A stretch of 64,000 nucleotides of DNA from Pantoea cypripedii. Its GTDB lineage: Bacteria > Pseudomonadota > Gammaproteobacteria > Enterobacterales > Enterobacteriaceae. The DNA is taken from NCBI RefSeq assembly GCF_011395035.1, contig NZ_CP024768.1:220586-284585 (forward strand), given 5' to 3'. Of the stretch, positions 1 to 8,358 are shown piece after piece (the stretch's first letter is position 1; every line of letters begins with the position of its first letter). A program made the position numbers and the translations under genes. The notes under the pieces are model-generated. The model saw nothing but the letters and a program-made list of their open reading frames with translations, did not search any database and was not told the origin of the DNA.

Positions 1-175
1 GCATTGTTTACCGGATTCAGTTATGTCCTGCGGATTGAAGTCCGAAGGATTTTGCGCTGAAGCAAGGCGGCAAAAGAGACGGAAGGAAGGAGCATACATA
101 AGTATGTGACTGACTTACGCGAATGCAGCCAACGCAGCAGCAGTGCAAAAGACACAGGACAGAGCAGAAAGAATT
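1..175 (+). other. 23S-5S rRNA internal spacer (partial)
   Basis: This precedes the first 5S gene and appears to be the transcribed spacer after 23S rRNA; the 23S gene itself lies off the left edge. Its ends can pair: TGTCCTG at 24-30 with CAGGACA at 155-161, and TTTTGCGCTG at 50-59 with CAGTGCAAAA at 141-150 (one G-U pair). The spacer could therefore fold into one long hairpin placed where pre-rRNA processing occurs. The processing role is inferred. No protein gene is credible here. Confidence 0.7.
62..140 (+). repeat. ERIC-like (IRU) element inside rRNA spacer
   Basis: The stretch carries the ERIC landmarks in order: an AAGGCGGCA-like block, then AGGAGCATACATAAGTATG (ERIC consensus AGGAGCTTACATAAGTAAG), GTGACTG, and finally GCGAATGCAGCCAACGCAGC, which matches my recalled ERIC consensus. 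The central stem changed from CTTAC/GTAAG to CATAC/GTATG, so one base pair is swapped with pairing kept. The central CCCCAG/CTGGGG pairing is degraded, so this is a diverged copy. Confidence 0.7.
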
Positions 176-295
176 TGCCTGGCGGCTGTAGCGCGGTGGT
201 CCCACCTGACCCCATGCCGAACTCAGAAGTGAAACGCCGTAGCGCCGATGGTAGTGTGGGGTCTCCCCATGCGAGAGTAGGGAACTGCCAGGCAT
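176..295 (+). rRNA. rrf: 5S ribosomal RNA, first copy
   Basis: This is a 120-nt gene beginning TGCCTGGCGGC and ending CTGCCAGGCAT, whose ends pair to close helix I. It is near-identical to the E. coli 5S sequence. It differs from the downstream copy at position 26 (C at base 201, T at base 439). It is followed by tRNA-Thr and another 5S gene, the arrangement of the E. coli rrnD operon end. Confidence 0.98.
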
Positions 296-307
296 CAATT
301 TTAGTGT

Positions 308-383
308 GCTGATATGGCTCAGTTGGTAGAGCGCACCCTTGGTAAGGGTGAGGTCCCCAGTTCGACTCTGGGTATCAGCACCA
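308..383 (+). tRNA. thrV: tRNA-Thr (anticodon GGT)
   Basis: A 76-nt tRNA with encoded CCA. The acceptor stem pairs GCTGATA with TATCAGC, the anticodon loop reads CTTGGTA with anticodon GGT, and the T loop is TTCGACT. It lies between two 5S genes, as thrV does in E. coli rrnD, and is presumably cut from the same ribosomal precursor. Confidence 0.98.
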
Positions 384-413
384 GTTATGGCATGAGTTCG
401 GATTAAAAGAATT

Positions 414-533
414 TGCCTGGCGGCTGTAGCGCGGTGGTTCCACCTGACCCCATGCCGAACTCAGAAGTGAAACGCCGTAGCGCCGATGGTAGTGTGGGGT
501 CTCCCCATGCGAGAGTAGGGAACTGCCAGGCAT
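414..533 (+). rRNA. rrf: 5S ribosomal RNA, second copy
   Basis: A second 120-nt 5S gene with the same boundaries and the same AAAGAATT lead-in as the first copy. The one difference I see is T at base 439 where the first copy has C. It corresponds to rrfF of the E. coli rrnD operon. Confidence 0.98.
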
Positions 534-547
534 CAATTAAGTGAAGA

Positions 548-576
548 AGCCCTGAACGAAAGTTCAGGGCTTTTTT
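548..576 (+). terminator. rRNA operon terminator
   Basis: A perfect 10-bp stem, AGCCCTGAAC pairing with GTTCAGGGCT, encloses a GAAA loop and runs into six T residues. It lies 14 nt after the second 5S gene, a classic intrinsic terminator for the ribosomal operon. Confidence 0.95.
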
Positions 577-603
577 ACGTCTGCAGATCAGGAAAAATCA
601 CGG

Positions 604-639
604 ATTCATAACAACGCGATTTATCGCGCTGTTATGAAT
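604..639. repeat. 36-bp inverted repeat with REP-like core
   Basis: Two 17-nt arms starting ATTCATAACA pair with one mismatch around a TT centre. The core CGCGATTTATCGCG matches the REP-like core seen at 13111, 23413 and 59511, but the flanking GTAG is absent. It lies between the rRNA terminator and the 3' end of the leftward porin gene and may serve as that gene's terminator. Confidence 0.7.
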
Positions 640-647
640 TACAGGTT

Positions 648-1973
648 TTAGAACGTTAAACTTGCGGTAATCCCCCCAACGAAAGCATCTTTCACGCTGC
701 TATCCGCACCAGGTGCGGCAACGTATTGCAAATTGGGACGCAGTGACAGCCACTGGCGGACGTTCCATGCATAGTAGAGTTCATAATCGTATTCTGAACC
801 TCTGATCACCGGCAGGTAAGTGGCGTCATTGGTGCTCTGTACGCCATTTTCTTCATTTTCCCGCTCCAGCATGCGGCTATAAGCTGAATTTACATGTAGC
901 CGGGCCATTCCTAAGCCAATTTCATCCTGTGGCCGCGCAGCAAAAAGCCCTTTCCAGGTCAGTGCGACGGTCTGGGTATAATCCAGTTTCGACGTGCGTT
1001 TATCATGCATTACCTGGCTAAGCGTCAGCGACAATCCACGATGGTTGTCATGCTGCCAGGCAAATAACTGCTGTTGAACAATGGCATAAGCGCCATAACC
1101 ATGAGCGGTGTCGCCATATTCACCGTGCTGCCAGCTATGATAAACCCCGCCACGAGCTGAAGAGTAATAAGCACCCAGACGATAATTTCCCGGTAATGCA
1201 TCAGCACCCAGTTTCGGCTGCCAGCCGATTTCTAGTGGAATAAGGTTGCCATCCGAGTGATTAACCGAGAAATGAAAACCGCTGCCACGATTATCGTTGT
1301 CATCATTTTGGTTATAAAATCCAACCTTAACATAGACATCTGGGGTGATATTGAGCTGTAAGCGTCCCATCCATTGTGACACTGGCCAGTTCATCCAGCG
1401 ATCGCTACGTGATTTTCCGGGGATACCGGGTCCAAGCGCGAGGTTCTGGAAATGGGTTTCGATGGTACCGAAGTCCTCACCCACGGTTGCCCGGCCAAGT
1501 TTAAGATTGAAACGATCGTCGCTAAAGCCGGTGCGTAACCAGAACTGAGTCAGTCGCCATGTTTGCCCGCGGCCATAGACTTCCTGCACTGAGGAGAGCA
1601 TAGGCGCTTTAGGATTCGCGATCTGCTCAGAAAGGTTCTGTCCGTTACGATCGGTCACTGTGGCCTGGAAATCCGTATCCTGCCAGCCCAGCAATTTTTG
1701 CAGGTCGAGATGGGCACCAAACGCCCATTGGTCGGTGTAACGTGCAGTCGTCGCCGATTGATAACCCCCTGCCAGATTTGCCGCGCTTTCCATGACATAA
1801 TTGACATTAAAATCAATGCCTTGTTGCTGAAGTGCCGTGCGTTGACCATTCCAGTCACCCAGCATCCACGGTGAGTTGCTGGAAAAGGGGCTGTCCGCGG
1901 CGAACCCATTGGGTGCGGCAACTACCAGCATCATGCCTGGCCAAATCAAACTGGCGATTTTAAGTTTATGCAT
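648..1973 (-). CDS. OprB-family carbohydrate-selective porin
   Basis: The 441-aa product is predicted to be an outer-membrane beta-barrel for sugar uptake. Residues 1-25 form a signal peptide (basic start, hydrophobic core, GFA-A cleavage region). The mature protein begins with an OprB-like SPWMLGDWNGQRTAL block (residues 35-49). It has alternating aromatic strands and ends SLTF, the C-terminal phenylalanine typical of outer-membrane barrels. It is transcribed away from metA and has no E. coli K-12 counterpart at this locus. The family call is from recognition of the N-terminal block; the exact substrate cannot be read from the sequence. Confidence 0.85.
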   Translation of the reverse strand: MHKLKIASLIWPGMMLVVAAPNGFAADSPFSSNSPWMLGDWNGQRTALQQQGIDFNVNYVMESAANLAGGYQSATTARYTDQWAFGAHLDLQKLLGWQDTDFQATVTDRNGQNLSEQIANPKAPMLSSVQEVYGRGQTWRLTQFWLRTGFSDDRFNLKLGRATVGEDFGTIETHFQNLALGPGIPGKSRSDRWMNWPVSQWMGRLQLNITPDVYVKVGFYNQNDDNDNRGSGFHFSVNHSDGNLIPLEIGWQPKLGADALPGNYRLGAYYSSARGGVYHSWQHGEYGDTAHGYGAYAIVQQQLFAWQHDNHRGLSLTLSQVMHDKRTSKLDYTQTVALTWKGLFAARPQDEIGLGMARLHVNSAYSRMLERENEENGVQSTNDATYLPVIRGSEYDYELYYAWNVRQWLSLRPNLQYVAAPGADSSVKDAFVGGITASLTF

Positions 1974-2419
1974 AATAAAAAACCTTACTGATATAATTCC
2001 GTGCCAATAAAATTAAGTGGATATATGTTGATTAATATTGATGTTATTTGTGACAGTAATGACTTATACCGCAGGAAGGTTTTTAATTTTAGAAAAATTT
2101 ATATGCGACTTTTGACTGAAAACAATAAAATTTTTAATTCAATGAATTAATTGATTTTTATATTTTAATTAAATTAATAAAAAACTATTTTTCCATGTTT
2201 TATCATTGATATTTAATAAACCAAAAAGGTATGACTTGTGAACCAAATAAATATAGAGGCGGATCATGGCTAATTAATGATGGGTTGGTGCGAGGTTAAT
2301 TTAACGTATCTGAAGCATATTACCGGCCCAGGATCCTTTAGATGCATTAAGCTGAAACATTTTCATAAACCGCATGAAGACTCGACATTCTCACTGCACC
2401 AGGCTAATGTCAGGCATCT
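1974..2419. other. AT-rich divergent intergenic region
   Basis: This stretch separates the leftward porin from rightward metA and should hold both promoters. Roughly 2040-2240 is very AT-rich compared with its surroundings, with repeated TTTTTAATT and AATTAATT words, which would suit H-NS binding or a curved upstream region of the porin. That is inference. I see no gene. Confidence 0.5.
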
Positions 2420-2435
2420 GGATGTCTAAACGTTT
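2420..2435 (+). promoter_or_regulatory. Tandem MetJ boxes upstream of metA
   Basis: Two adjacent 8-mers, GGATGTCT and AAACGTTT, each match the MetJ met-box consensus AGACGTCT at six of eight bases. They start 42 nt before the metA start codon. MetJ with S-adenosylmethionine represses metA in enterobacteria, and a similar GGATGTCTAAACGT word is recalled upstream of E. coli metA. Confidence 0.75.
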
Positions 2436-2461
2436 ATACGGTTGTAAGAGGTGAGCAGGTT

Positions 2462-3391
2462 ATGCCAATCAGGATCCCCGACGAGTTACCGGCAGTGAAT
2501 TTTCTGCGCAATGAGAATGTCTTTGTCATGACCTCATCGCGCGCCAGTGTCCAGGAGATCCGTCCGCTGAAAGTGCTGGTACTCAATCTGATGCCGAAGA
2601 AGATTGAAACCGAAAACCAGTTTCTGCGTCTGCTATCCAACTCACCGTTGCAGATTGATATTCAGCTGCTACGTATCGACAGCCGTGAGTCACGCAATAC
2701 GCCAACCGAGCACCTGAACAACTTTTACTGTAATTTCGATGATATTCAGCATGATAACTTTGATGGCCTGATTGTCACCGGCGCACCGCTCGGTCTGGTA
2801 GACTTCAACGATGTGGCTTACTGGCCGCAGATTCAGCGCGTGCTGCATTGGGCAAAAGAACACGTCACTTCGACACTGTTTGTCTGTTGGGCGGTGCAGG
2901 CGGCGCTGAATATTCTGTATGGCATCCCTAAGCAGACGCGCCAGAACAAGCTATCCGGTGTCTATGAACATCAGATTCTACATCCACATGCGTTACTGAC
3001 GCGCGGTTTTGACGATAACTTCCTTGCCCCGCACTCACGCTATGCTGATTTCCCCAGCCAGCTGATTCGTGATTACACCGATCTGGAGTTATTCGCTGAA
3101 TCGGAAACCACCGGTGCCTATCTGATGGCGAGTAAGGATAAGCGCCTTGCGTTTGTCACCGGCCATCCGGAATACGATGCATTGACGTTATCCGGTGAAT
3201 ACCATCGCGATTACGATGCCGGGTTGAACCCAGAGGTGCCGTGGAACTATTTCCCACAGGACAATCCCGAACTGCCGCCGCGCGCGACCTGGCGCAGCCA
3301 TGGCAACCTGCTGTTCTCCAACTGGCTGAACTACTACGTGTATCAGATCACACCGTTTGATCTGCGACATATGAACCCAACACTCGAATAA
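2462..3391 (+). CDS. metA: Homoserine O-succinyltransferase
   Basis: Transfers succinyl from succinyl-CoA to homoserine, the first committed step of methionine synthesis in the cytoplasm. At 309 aa it equals the E. coli length. It keeps the acylated nucleophile Cys142 in FVCWAVQAA and the catalytic His/Glu pair in VTGHPEYDA (about residues 235-237). The start ATG follows AAGAGGTGAGCAGGTT, which gives a usable ribosome site. Tandem MetJ boxes lie upstream and a strong terminator follows, so it is a single-gene unit next to the glyoxylate operon, as in E. coli. Confidence 0.97.
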   Translation: MPIRIPDELPAVNFLRNENVFVMTSSRASVQEIRPLKVLVLNLMPKKIETENQFLRLLSNSPLQIDIQLLRIDSRESRNTPTEHLNNFYCNFDDIQHDNFDGLIVTGAPLGLVDFNDVAYWPQIQRVLHWAKEHVTSTLFVCWAVQAALNILYGIPKQTRQNKLSGVYEHQILHPHALLTRGFDDNFLAPHSRYADFPSQLIRDYTDLELFAESETTGAYLMASKDKRLAFVTGHPEYDALTLSGEYHRDYDAGLNPEVPWNYFPQDNPELPPRATWRSHGNLLFSNWLNYYVYQITPFDLRHMNPTLE

Positions 3392-3410
3392 GCGATATAT
3401 CTGTTTAACC

Positions 3411-3448
3411 ATGCCGTGGCCGCCTCGGGTAGCCACGGCATTTTTTTT
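3411..3448 (+). terminator. metA terminator
   Basis: ATGCCGTGGC pairs with GCCACGGCAT around an 11-nt loop and is followed by eight T residues. It begins 19 nt after the metA stop codon. Confidence 0.92.
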
Positions 3449-3538
3449 GCCTGAATCACGAGGTGGAAGCTATTGCCTTTATTTCGAGTCTTTAAATTAC
3501 ATAAAAATCAAAATGATAAACTCATTTAATTATAAAAA

Positions 3539-3553
3539 TGGAAATAGTTTTTG
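3539..3553 (+). promoter_or_regulatory. Possible IclR operator
   Basis: TGGAAATAGTTTTTG matches the left half of the recalled IclR box TGGAAATNATTTCCA well and the right half poorly. It lies about 100 nt before aceB in an AT-rich promoter region, and iclR is nearby, so the placement is sensible. The match is weak and unproven. Confidence 0.35.
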
Positions 3554-3655
3554 AAAATAAAATAAAAATCATTATGCTCTGATCTTGCAGGTTAAAAAAC
3601 ACCCTACAGCCGGATCCCCTAACCCAGAACGGGATCAACACAGGAGGCAGCCCGC

Positions 3656-5254
3656 ATGACAGACTCGGTTATCAGCAGCACATTAACCTTTAGCCAGCCC
3701 TTTACCCACGCGGAAAAGCAGCTGCTCACCCCGGAAGCCATCGACTTTCTGCACTCTCTGGTGGCGCGTTTTGCCCCGGAACGCGAGCGTCTGCTGAAAG
3801 CCCGTCAGCAACACCAGCAGCGTTATGATCAGGGTGCATTGCCAGGCTTTGATTCGGAAACGGCTTCCATTCGTGAAAACGAGTGGCAGGTTCGCCCGAT
3901 ACCGCAATTGCTGCGCGACCGCCGCGTTGAGATCACCGGTCCGCCGGATCGTAAAATGGTGATCAATGCCTTGAATGCCAACGTGAAAGTTTTTATGGCA
4001 GATTTTGAGGATTCGCTGGCACCGACCTGGGAAAAACTGGTCGATGGTCAACTGGCGTTACGTGATGCAGTGAAGGGAACGCTGAGTTTCACCAGTGAAA
4101 CCGGCAAGATCTACCAGTTACGATCCGATCCCGCGCTGCTGATGTGCCGTGTCCGCGGTTTGCATCTGGATGAAAAGCATGTGGAGTGGCGCGATCGCGC
4201 TATCCCCGGTGGGTTGTTTGATTTTGCGCTGTATCTGTTTCACAACGTCGACGCGCTGCTGGAGAAGGGCCACGGGCCCTGGTTCTATCTGCCGAAAACC
4301 GAGCATGCCAGCGAAGTTGCGTGGTGGCGTGAGATCTTCCGTTTCAGTGAGGATCGCTTTGATCTGCCGCGCGGCACGATCAAAGCCACGGTATTGATTG
4401 AAACGCTGCCAGCGGTATTCCAGATGGATGAGATCCTGTGGGAACTGCGCGATCACGTGGTGGGACTGAATTGTGGCCGCTGGGATTACATCTTCAGCTA
4501 CATCAAAACCCTGGGTCAGCATGGTGAGCGTATCCTGCCGGATCGCCAGCAAATCAGCATGGATCAGCCGTTTCTCGATGCGTATTCGCGCTTGCTGATC
4601 AGAACCTGCCACCGTCGTGGTGCACTGGCGATGGGGGGGATGTCGGCGCTGATTCCGAGCAAAGACCCGCAACGTAATGCCTGGGTAACGCAGAAGGTGC
4701 AGGAAGACAAAGCGCGCGAAGCAGCGAACGGTCACGATGGCACCTGGGTGGCACATCCGGGCCTGGCCGATATCGCGATGGCGGAATTTAATCGTCAGCT
4801 GGGCGACCAACCCAACCAGTTGCATGTCAGCCGTGAGCAGGATAGCCCGGTCACCGCCGAACGGCTGCTGCTGCCCTGCCGTGGCAAACGCACCGAAGCA
4901 GGGATGCGTGCCAACATTCGCGTGGCGCTGCAATATCTTGAAGCCTGGATCAGCGGAAACGGCTGTGTGCCGATTGATGGCCTGATGGAAGATGCGGCCA
5001 CCGCCGAGATTGCCCGTACCTCGATCTGGCAATGGATGCACCACAAGCAAATTCTCAGCGATGGTCAACTGGTGACGGCGGCGTTGTTTGAACAGCTGCT
5101 GGATGAAGAACTGACCGCGTTACAGCACAGCCTCGGCGAAGAGCGATTCCGTAACGGACGTTTTGCCGATGCTGCCGCGCTAATGGCGCAAATCACCACC
5201 GATGATGAGCTGGTTCCTTTCCTCACCCTGCCAGGCTACCGCCTGCTGCCCTGA
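3656..5254 (+). CDS. aceB: Malate synthase A
   Basis: Condenses glyoxylate with acetyl-CoA to give malate, the second step of the glyoxylate shunt, in the cytoplasm. The 532-aa length is that of the A-type enzyme (E. coli 533). The family signature GLNCGRWDYIFSYIK is present near residues 272-286. The ATG is preceded by AGGAGG at 3642-3647, a strong ribosome site. It is the first gene of aceBAK, 17 nt ahead of aceA, and the stretch before it should carry the acetate-responsive promoter. Confidence 0.97.
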   Translation: MTDSVISSTLTFSQPFTHAEKQLLTPEAIDFLHSLVARFAPERERLLKARQQHQQRYDQGALPGFDSETASIRENEWQVRPIPQLLRDRRVEITGPPDRKMVINALNANVKVFMADFEDSLAPTWEKLVDGQLALRDAVKGTLSFTSETGKIYQLRSDPALLMCRVRGLHLDEKHVEWRDRAIPGGLFDFALYLFHNVDALLEKGHGPWFYLPKTEHASEVAWWREIFRFSEDRFDLPRGTIKATVLIETLPAVFQMDEILWELRDHVVGLNCGRWDYIFSYIKTLGQHGERILPDRQQISMDQPFLDAYSRLLIRTCHRRGALAMGGMSALIPSKDPQRNAWVTQKVQEDKAREAANGHDGTWVAHPGLADIAMAEFNRQLGDQPNQLHVSREQDSPVTAERLLLPCRGKRTEAGMRANIRVALQYLEAWISGNGCVPIDGLMEDAATAEIARTSIWQWMHHKQILSDGQLVTAALFEQLLDEELTALQHSLGEERFRNGRFADAAALMAQITTDDELVPFLTLPGYRLLP

Positions 5255-5271
5255 CCCCGGGAGATATTGTT

Positions 5272-6576
5272 ATGACGACTCGCACGCAACAAATCAAACA
5301 GCTGGAAACCGCCTGGCAGGATGCACGCTGGCAGGGAATTACCCGCCCCTATAGCGCCCAGGATGTGGTGAATTTACGCGGTTCCGTTAACCCGGCCTGT
5401 ACCCTGGCGGAGCGGGGAGCGCAAAAGTTATGGTCGCTGCTGAATGGAGAATCGCAGAAAGGGTATATCAACAGCCTGGGTGCATTAACGGGTGGCCAGG
5501 CAGTGCAACAGGCGAAAGCGGGCATTGAGGCTATCTATCTCTCTGGCTGGCAGGTGGCGGCGGATGCCAACCTTGCCGGGCAGATGTACCCGGACCAGTC
5601 GCTTTATCCGGCGAACTCGGTCCCGGCGGTGGTGGAGCGTATTAACCAGAGTTTCCAGCGTGCCGATCAGATTCAGTGGGCCAGCGGGATGTCGCCGGAA
5701 GTCGAGGGCTTTATTGATTACTACCTGCCGATTGTGGCGGATGCGGAAGCCGGGTTTGGCGGGGTGCTCAACGCCTTTGAGTTGATGAAATCGATGATTC
5801 AGGCGGGTGCGGCGGCGGTGCATTTTGAAGACCAGCTGGCGGCAGTGAAGAAATGCGGCCATATGGGCGGCAAGGTATTGGTGCCGACTCAGGAAGCGAT
5901 CCAGAAACTGGTGGCGGCACGTCTGGCGGCTGATGTGATGGACGTTCCGACGGTGCTGATTGCCCGTACCGACGCGGATGCGGCCGATCTTATCACCTCC
6001 GACTGTGATGAATACGATCGCGCCTTTATCACCGGCGAACGCACCTCGGAAGGTTTCTTCCGCACCCGTGCCGGGATTGAGCAGGCCATCAGCCGTGGTC
6101 TGGCATATGCGCCTTACGCCGATGTGCTGTGGTGTGAAACCTCCACACCGGATCTGGCACTGGCGCAGCGTTTTGCCGAGGCGATTCACGCGCAGTACCC
6201 CGGCAAGTTGCTGGCCTACAACTGCTCGCCGTCGTTCAACTGGAAGAAAAACCTCGACGATCGCACCATCGCCCGCTTCCAGCAGGCGCTGAGCGAGATG
6301 GGCTACCGCTTCCAGTTCATCACCCTGGCGGGTATCCATAGCATGTGGTTCAACATGTTTGACCTGGCGCACGCCTATGCGCAGGGTGAGGGCATGCGCC
6401 ACTACGTGGAGAAGGTGCAGCAGCCGGAATTTGCCGCGCGCGATAAGGGTTACACCTTCTCTTCACATCAGCAGGAAGTGGGCACCGGCTATTTTGATCG
6501 CATCACCACGGTGATCCAGGGAGGCCAGTCGTCGGTCACCGCGTTAACCGGTTCTACCGAAGCCGCGCAGTTCTGA
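5272..6576 (+). CDS. aceA: Isocitrate lyase
   Basis: Splits isocitrate into succinate and glyoxylate, the first step of the glyoxylate shunt. The 434-aa product is the E. coli size. It holds the isocitrate lyase signature KKCGHMGGK with catalytic Cys195. The start follows CCGGGAGATATTGTT, which contains a GGGAG ribosome site, and the spacing to aceB implies co-transcription. A short stem-loop in the gap before aceK probably lowers aceK expression relative to aceA. Confidence 0.97.
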   Translation: MTTRTQQIKQLETAWQDARWQGITRPYSAQDVVNLRGSVNPACTLAERGAQKLWSLLNGESQKGYINSLGALTGGQAVQQAKAGIEAIYLSGWQVAADANLAGQMYPDQSLYPANSVPAVVERINQSFQRADQIQWASGMSPEVEGFIDYYLPIVADAEAGFGGVLNAFELMKSMIQAGAAAVHFEDQLAAVKKCGHMGGKVLVPTQEAIQKLVAARLAADVMDVPTVLIARTDADAADLITSDCDEYDRAFITGERTSEGFFRTRAGIEQAISRGLAYAPYADVLWCETSTPDLALAQRFAEAIHAQYPGKLLAYNCSPSFNWKKNLDDRTIARFQQALSEMGYRFQFITLAGIHSMWFNMFDLAHAYAQGEGMRHYVEKVQQPEFAARDKGYTFSSHQQEVGTGYFDRITTVIQGGQSSVTALTGSTEAAQF

Positions 6577-6586
6577 GTTGTGATGC

Positions 6587-6604
6587 TGGCCCACGGAGGG
6601 GCCA
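6587..6604 (+). other. aceA-aceK intercistronic hairpin
   Basis: TGGCCC at 6587-6592 pairs with GGGCCA at 6599-6604 around a six-base loop. No T run follows, so it is not a terminator. In E. coli a structured aceA-aceK gap accompanies much lower AceK synthesis. The same role here is inferred. Confidence 0.5.
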
Positions 6605-6624
6605 TATTACCGGGAGACGTGCCG

Positions 6625-8358
6625 ATGCCGCCCAGAGAATCCCTCATTGCTCACACCATCCTGCAAGGCTTTGACGCGCAGTATGGTCGCTTTCTCGATA
6701 TCACCGCTGGTGCGCAGCAGCGTTTTGAACAGGCTGACTGGCATGCCGTGCAGCAGGCGATGAAAGCGCGTATCCATCTTTATGATCATCATGTTGGGCT
6801 GGTGGCAAATCAGCTGCGCATCCTCAATGGAGCGGCAGACTGGGATGAAGGTTTCTGGCTGCGGGTCAAAAGCCACTACGAAACCCTGTTGCCGGGCTAT
6901 CCACGTCATGAGATTGCCGAGAGCTTCTTCAATTCGGTGTATTGCCGGTTGCAGGGCCATAGCCACCTGACACCACAACGATTGTTTATCTTTCCTTCGC
7001 AGCCGTTTGCCCCGGCCCCGGAATCACCACGCCCGCTGTCACGCCTGTATCGGCCACAGCACAGCTGGCAGGAAACGCTGCGCCAGATCTTCAACGACAT
7101 TCCGTTACGTTTGCCGTGGCAGGATCAGGCGCGCGATATCAGCTGGATCGTGCGTCATCTGCATGAGCAATTCAGCGCAGCTCAGCTGGCGACGGCGACG
7201 CTGGATGTCGCCAGCGAGCTGTTTTACCGTAATAAAACCGCGTGGATTGTGGCGCGTCTGCAACTGGACGATGACACGCTGCCGTGCCTGTTACCGATTC
7301 AGCGCGATGAAGCAGGGCGGCTGTGGATTGATACCTGTCTCACCGATAGCAACGATGCCAGCATCGTCTTCGGTTTCGCCCGCGCCTACTTTATGGTTTA
7401 TGCCCCGGTGCCCGCCGCGCTGGTGGACTGGCTACAACCGATTCTGCCCGGCAAAACCACCGCTGAACGCTACATGGCGATTGGTTGCCAGAAGCACGGT
7501 AAAACCGAGTGCTATCGCGAGTATCTGCATTACCTGGCACACAGTCAGGAAGATTTCACCATCGCGCCTGGCGTGCGCGGCATGGTGATGCTGGTGTTCA
7601 CGCTGCCGGGTTTTGACCGGGTGTTTAAGGTGATTAAAGACCGCTTTGCCCCGCAGAAAGAGGTAACGGATGCGCAGGTACGTGATTGTTATCGGCTGGT
7701 CAAAGAGCATGACCGTGTAGGCCGTATGGCCGACACCCAGGAATTTGAGCACTTTGCGCTGCCGCGCGCGCGTATTCCTGCGGAGTTGATGGCGGAGTTC
7801 GAGCGCGATATCCCGGAGAAAATTTGTATCGAAGATGACGTGGTGATCATTCGCCATCTGTGGCTGGAGCGACGCATGCAGCCGCTGAACCTGTGGCTGA
7901 TGCAGGCCAGCCCGGCGCAGCGTCAGCACGCGATTGAAGAGTATGGCGATGCCATACGGCAACTGGCGGCAGCCAATATTTTCCCCGGCGACATGTTGTT
8001 TAAAAATTTTGGCATGACGCGCCACGGGCGGGTGGTGTTTTACGATTACGATGAAATCCGCCCGATGACCGAACTCCAGTTCCGCGATGTGCCGCCAGCC
8101 CGTTACGAAGAGGACGAGTTGCAGGCCGAGCCGTGGTACAGCGTCGGACCGGACGATGTCTTCCCGGAAACCTTCCGCTACGCACTGTGCAGCGAACCGG
8201 CCACCGGTAAGTTACTGCTGGCGCTGCATCCGGAGCTGTTCGATCCCGGCTGGTGGCGCGCGCAGCAGGCGCGGATTCGCCAGGGACATATTGAAGAGGT
8301 GATGGCGTGGCGCGCGGCACAGCGCTTTAGCGTGCGCTATGCTTTGGTCCCGGCTTAG
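6625..8358 (+). CDS. aceK: Isocitrate dehydrogenase kinase/phosphatase
   Basis: A bifunctional cytoplasmic enzyme that phosphorylates and dephosphorylates isocitrate dehydrogenase, which diverts isocitrate into the glyoxylate shunt. I chose the ATG at 6625 (577 aa, E. coli 578). It follows GGGAG with good spacing, and the product starts MPPRESLIAHTILQGF, aligning with the E. coli start. An upstream in-frame ATG at 6580 would add 15 residues, lacks a ribosome site and would be translated through the intercistronic hairpin. The 3' end overlaps the convergent iclR end by 4 nt. Confidence 0.95.
   Translation: MPPRESLIAHTILQGFDAQYGRFLDITAGAQQRFEQADWHAVQQAMKARIHLYDHHVGLVANQLRILNGAADWDEGFWLRVKSHYETLLPGYPRHEIAESFFNSVYCRLQGHSHLTPQRLFIFPSQPFAPAPESPRPLSRLYRPQHSWQETLRQIFNDIPLRLPWQDQARDISWIVRHLHEQFSAAQLATATLDVASELFYRNKTAWIVARLQLDDDTLPCLLPIQRDEAGRLWIDTCLTDSNDASIVFGFARAYFMVYAPVPAALVDWLQPILPGKTTAERYMAIGCQKHGKTECYREYLHYLAHSQEDFTIAPGVRGMVMLVFTLPGFDRVFKVIKDRFAPQKEVTDAQVRDCYRLVKEHDRVGRMADTQEFEHFALPRARIPAELMAEFERDIPEKICIEDDVVIIRHLWLERRMQPLNLWLMQASPAQRQHAIEEYGDAIRQLAAANIFPGDMLFKNFGMTRHGRVVFYDYDEIRPMTELQFRDVPPARYEEDELQAEPWYSVGPDDVFPETFRYALCSEPATGKLLLALHPELFDPGWWRAQQARIRQGHIEEVMAWRAAQRFSVRYALVPA

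Noticed and set aside
106..312. 68-codon plus-strand frame at the left edge
   Set aside because: It covers the rRNA spacer and 5S gene.
4118..5068. 316-codon minus-strand frame inside aceB
   Set aside because: Antisense shadow of aceB with no family motif or ribosome site.
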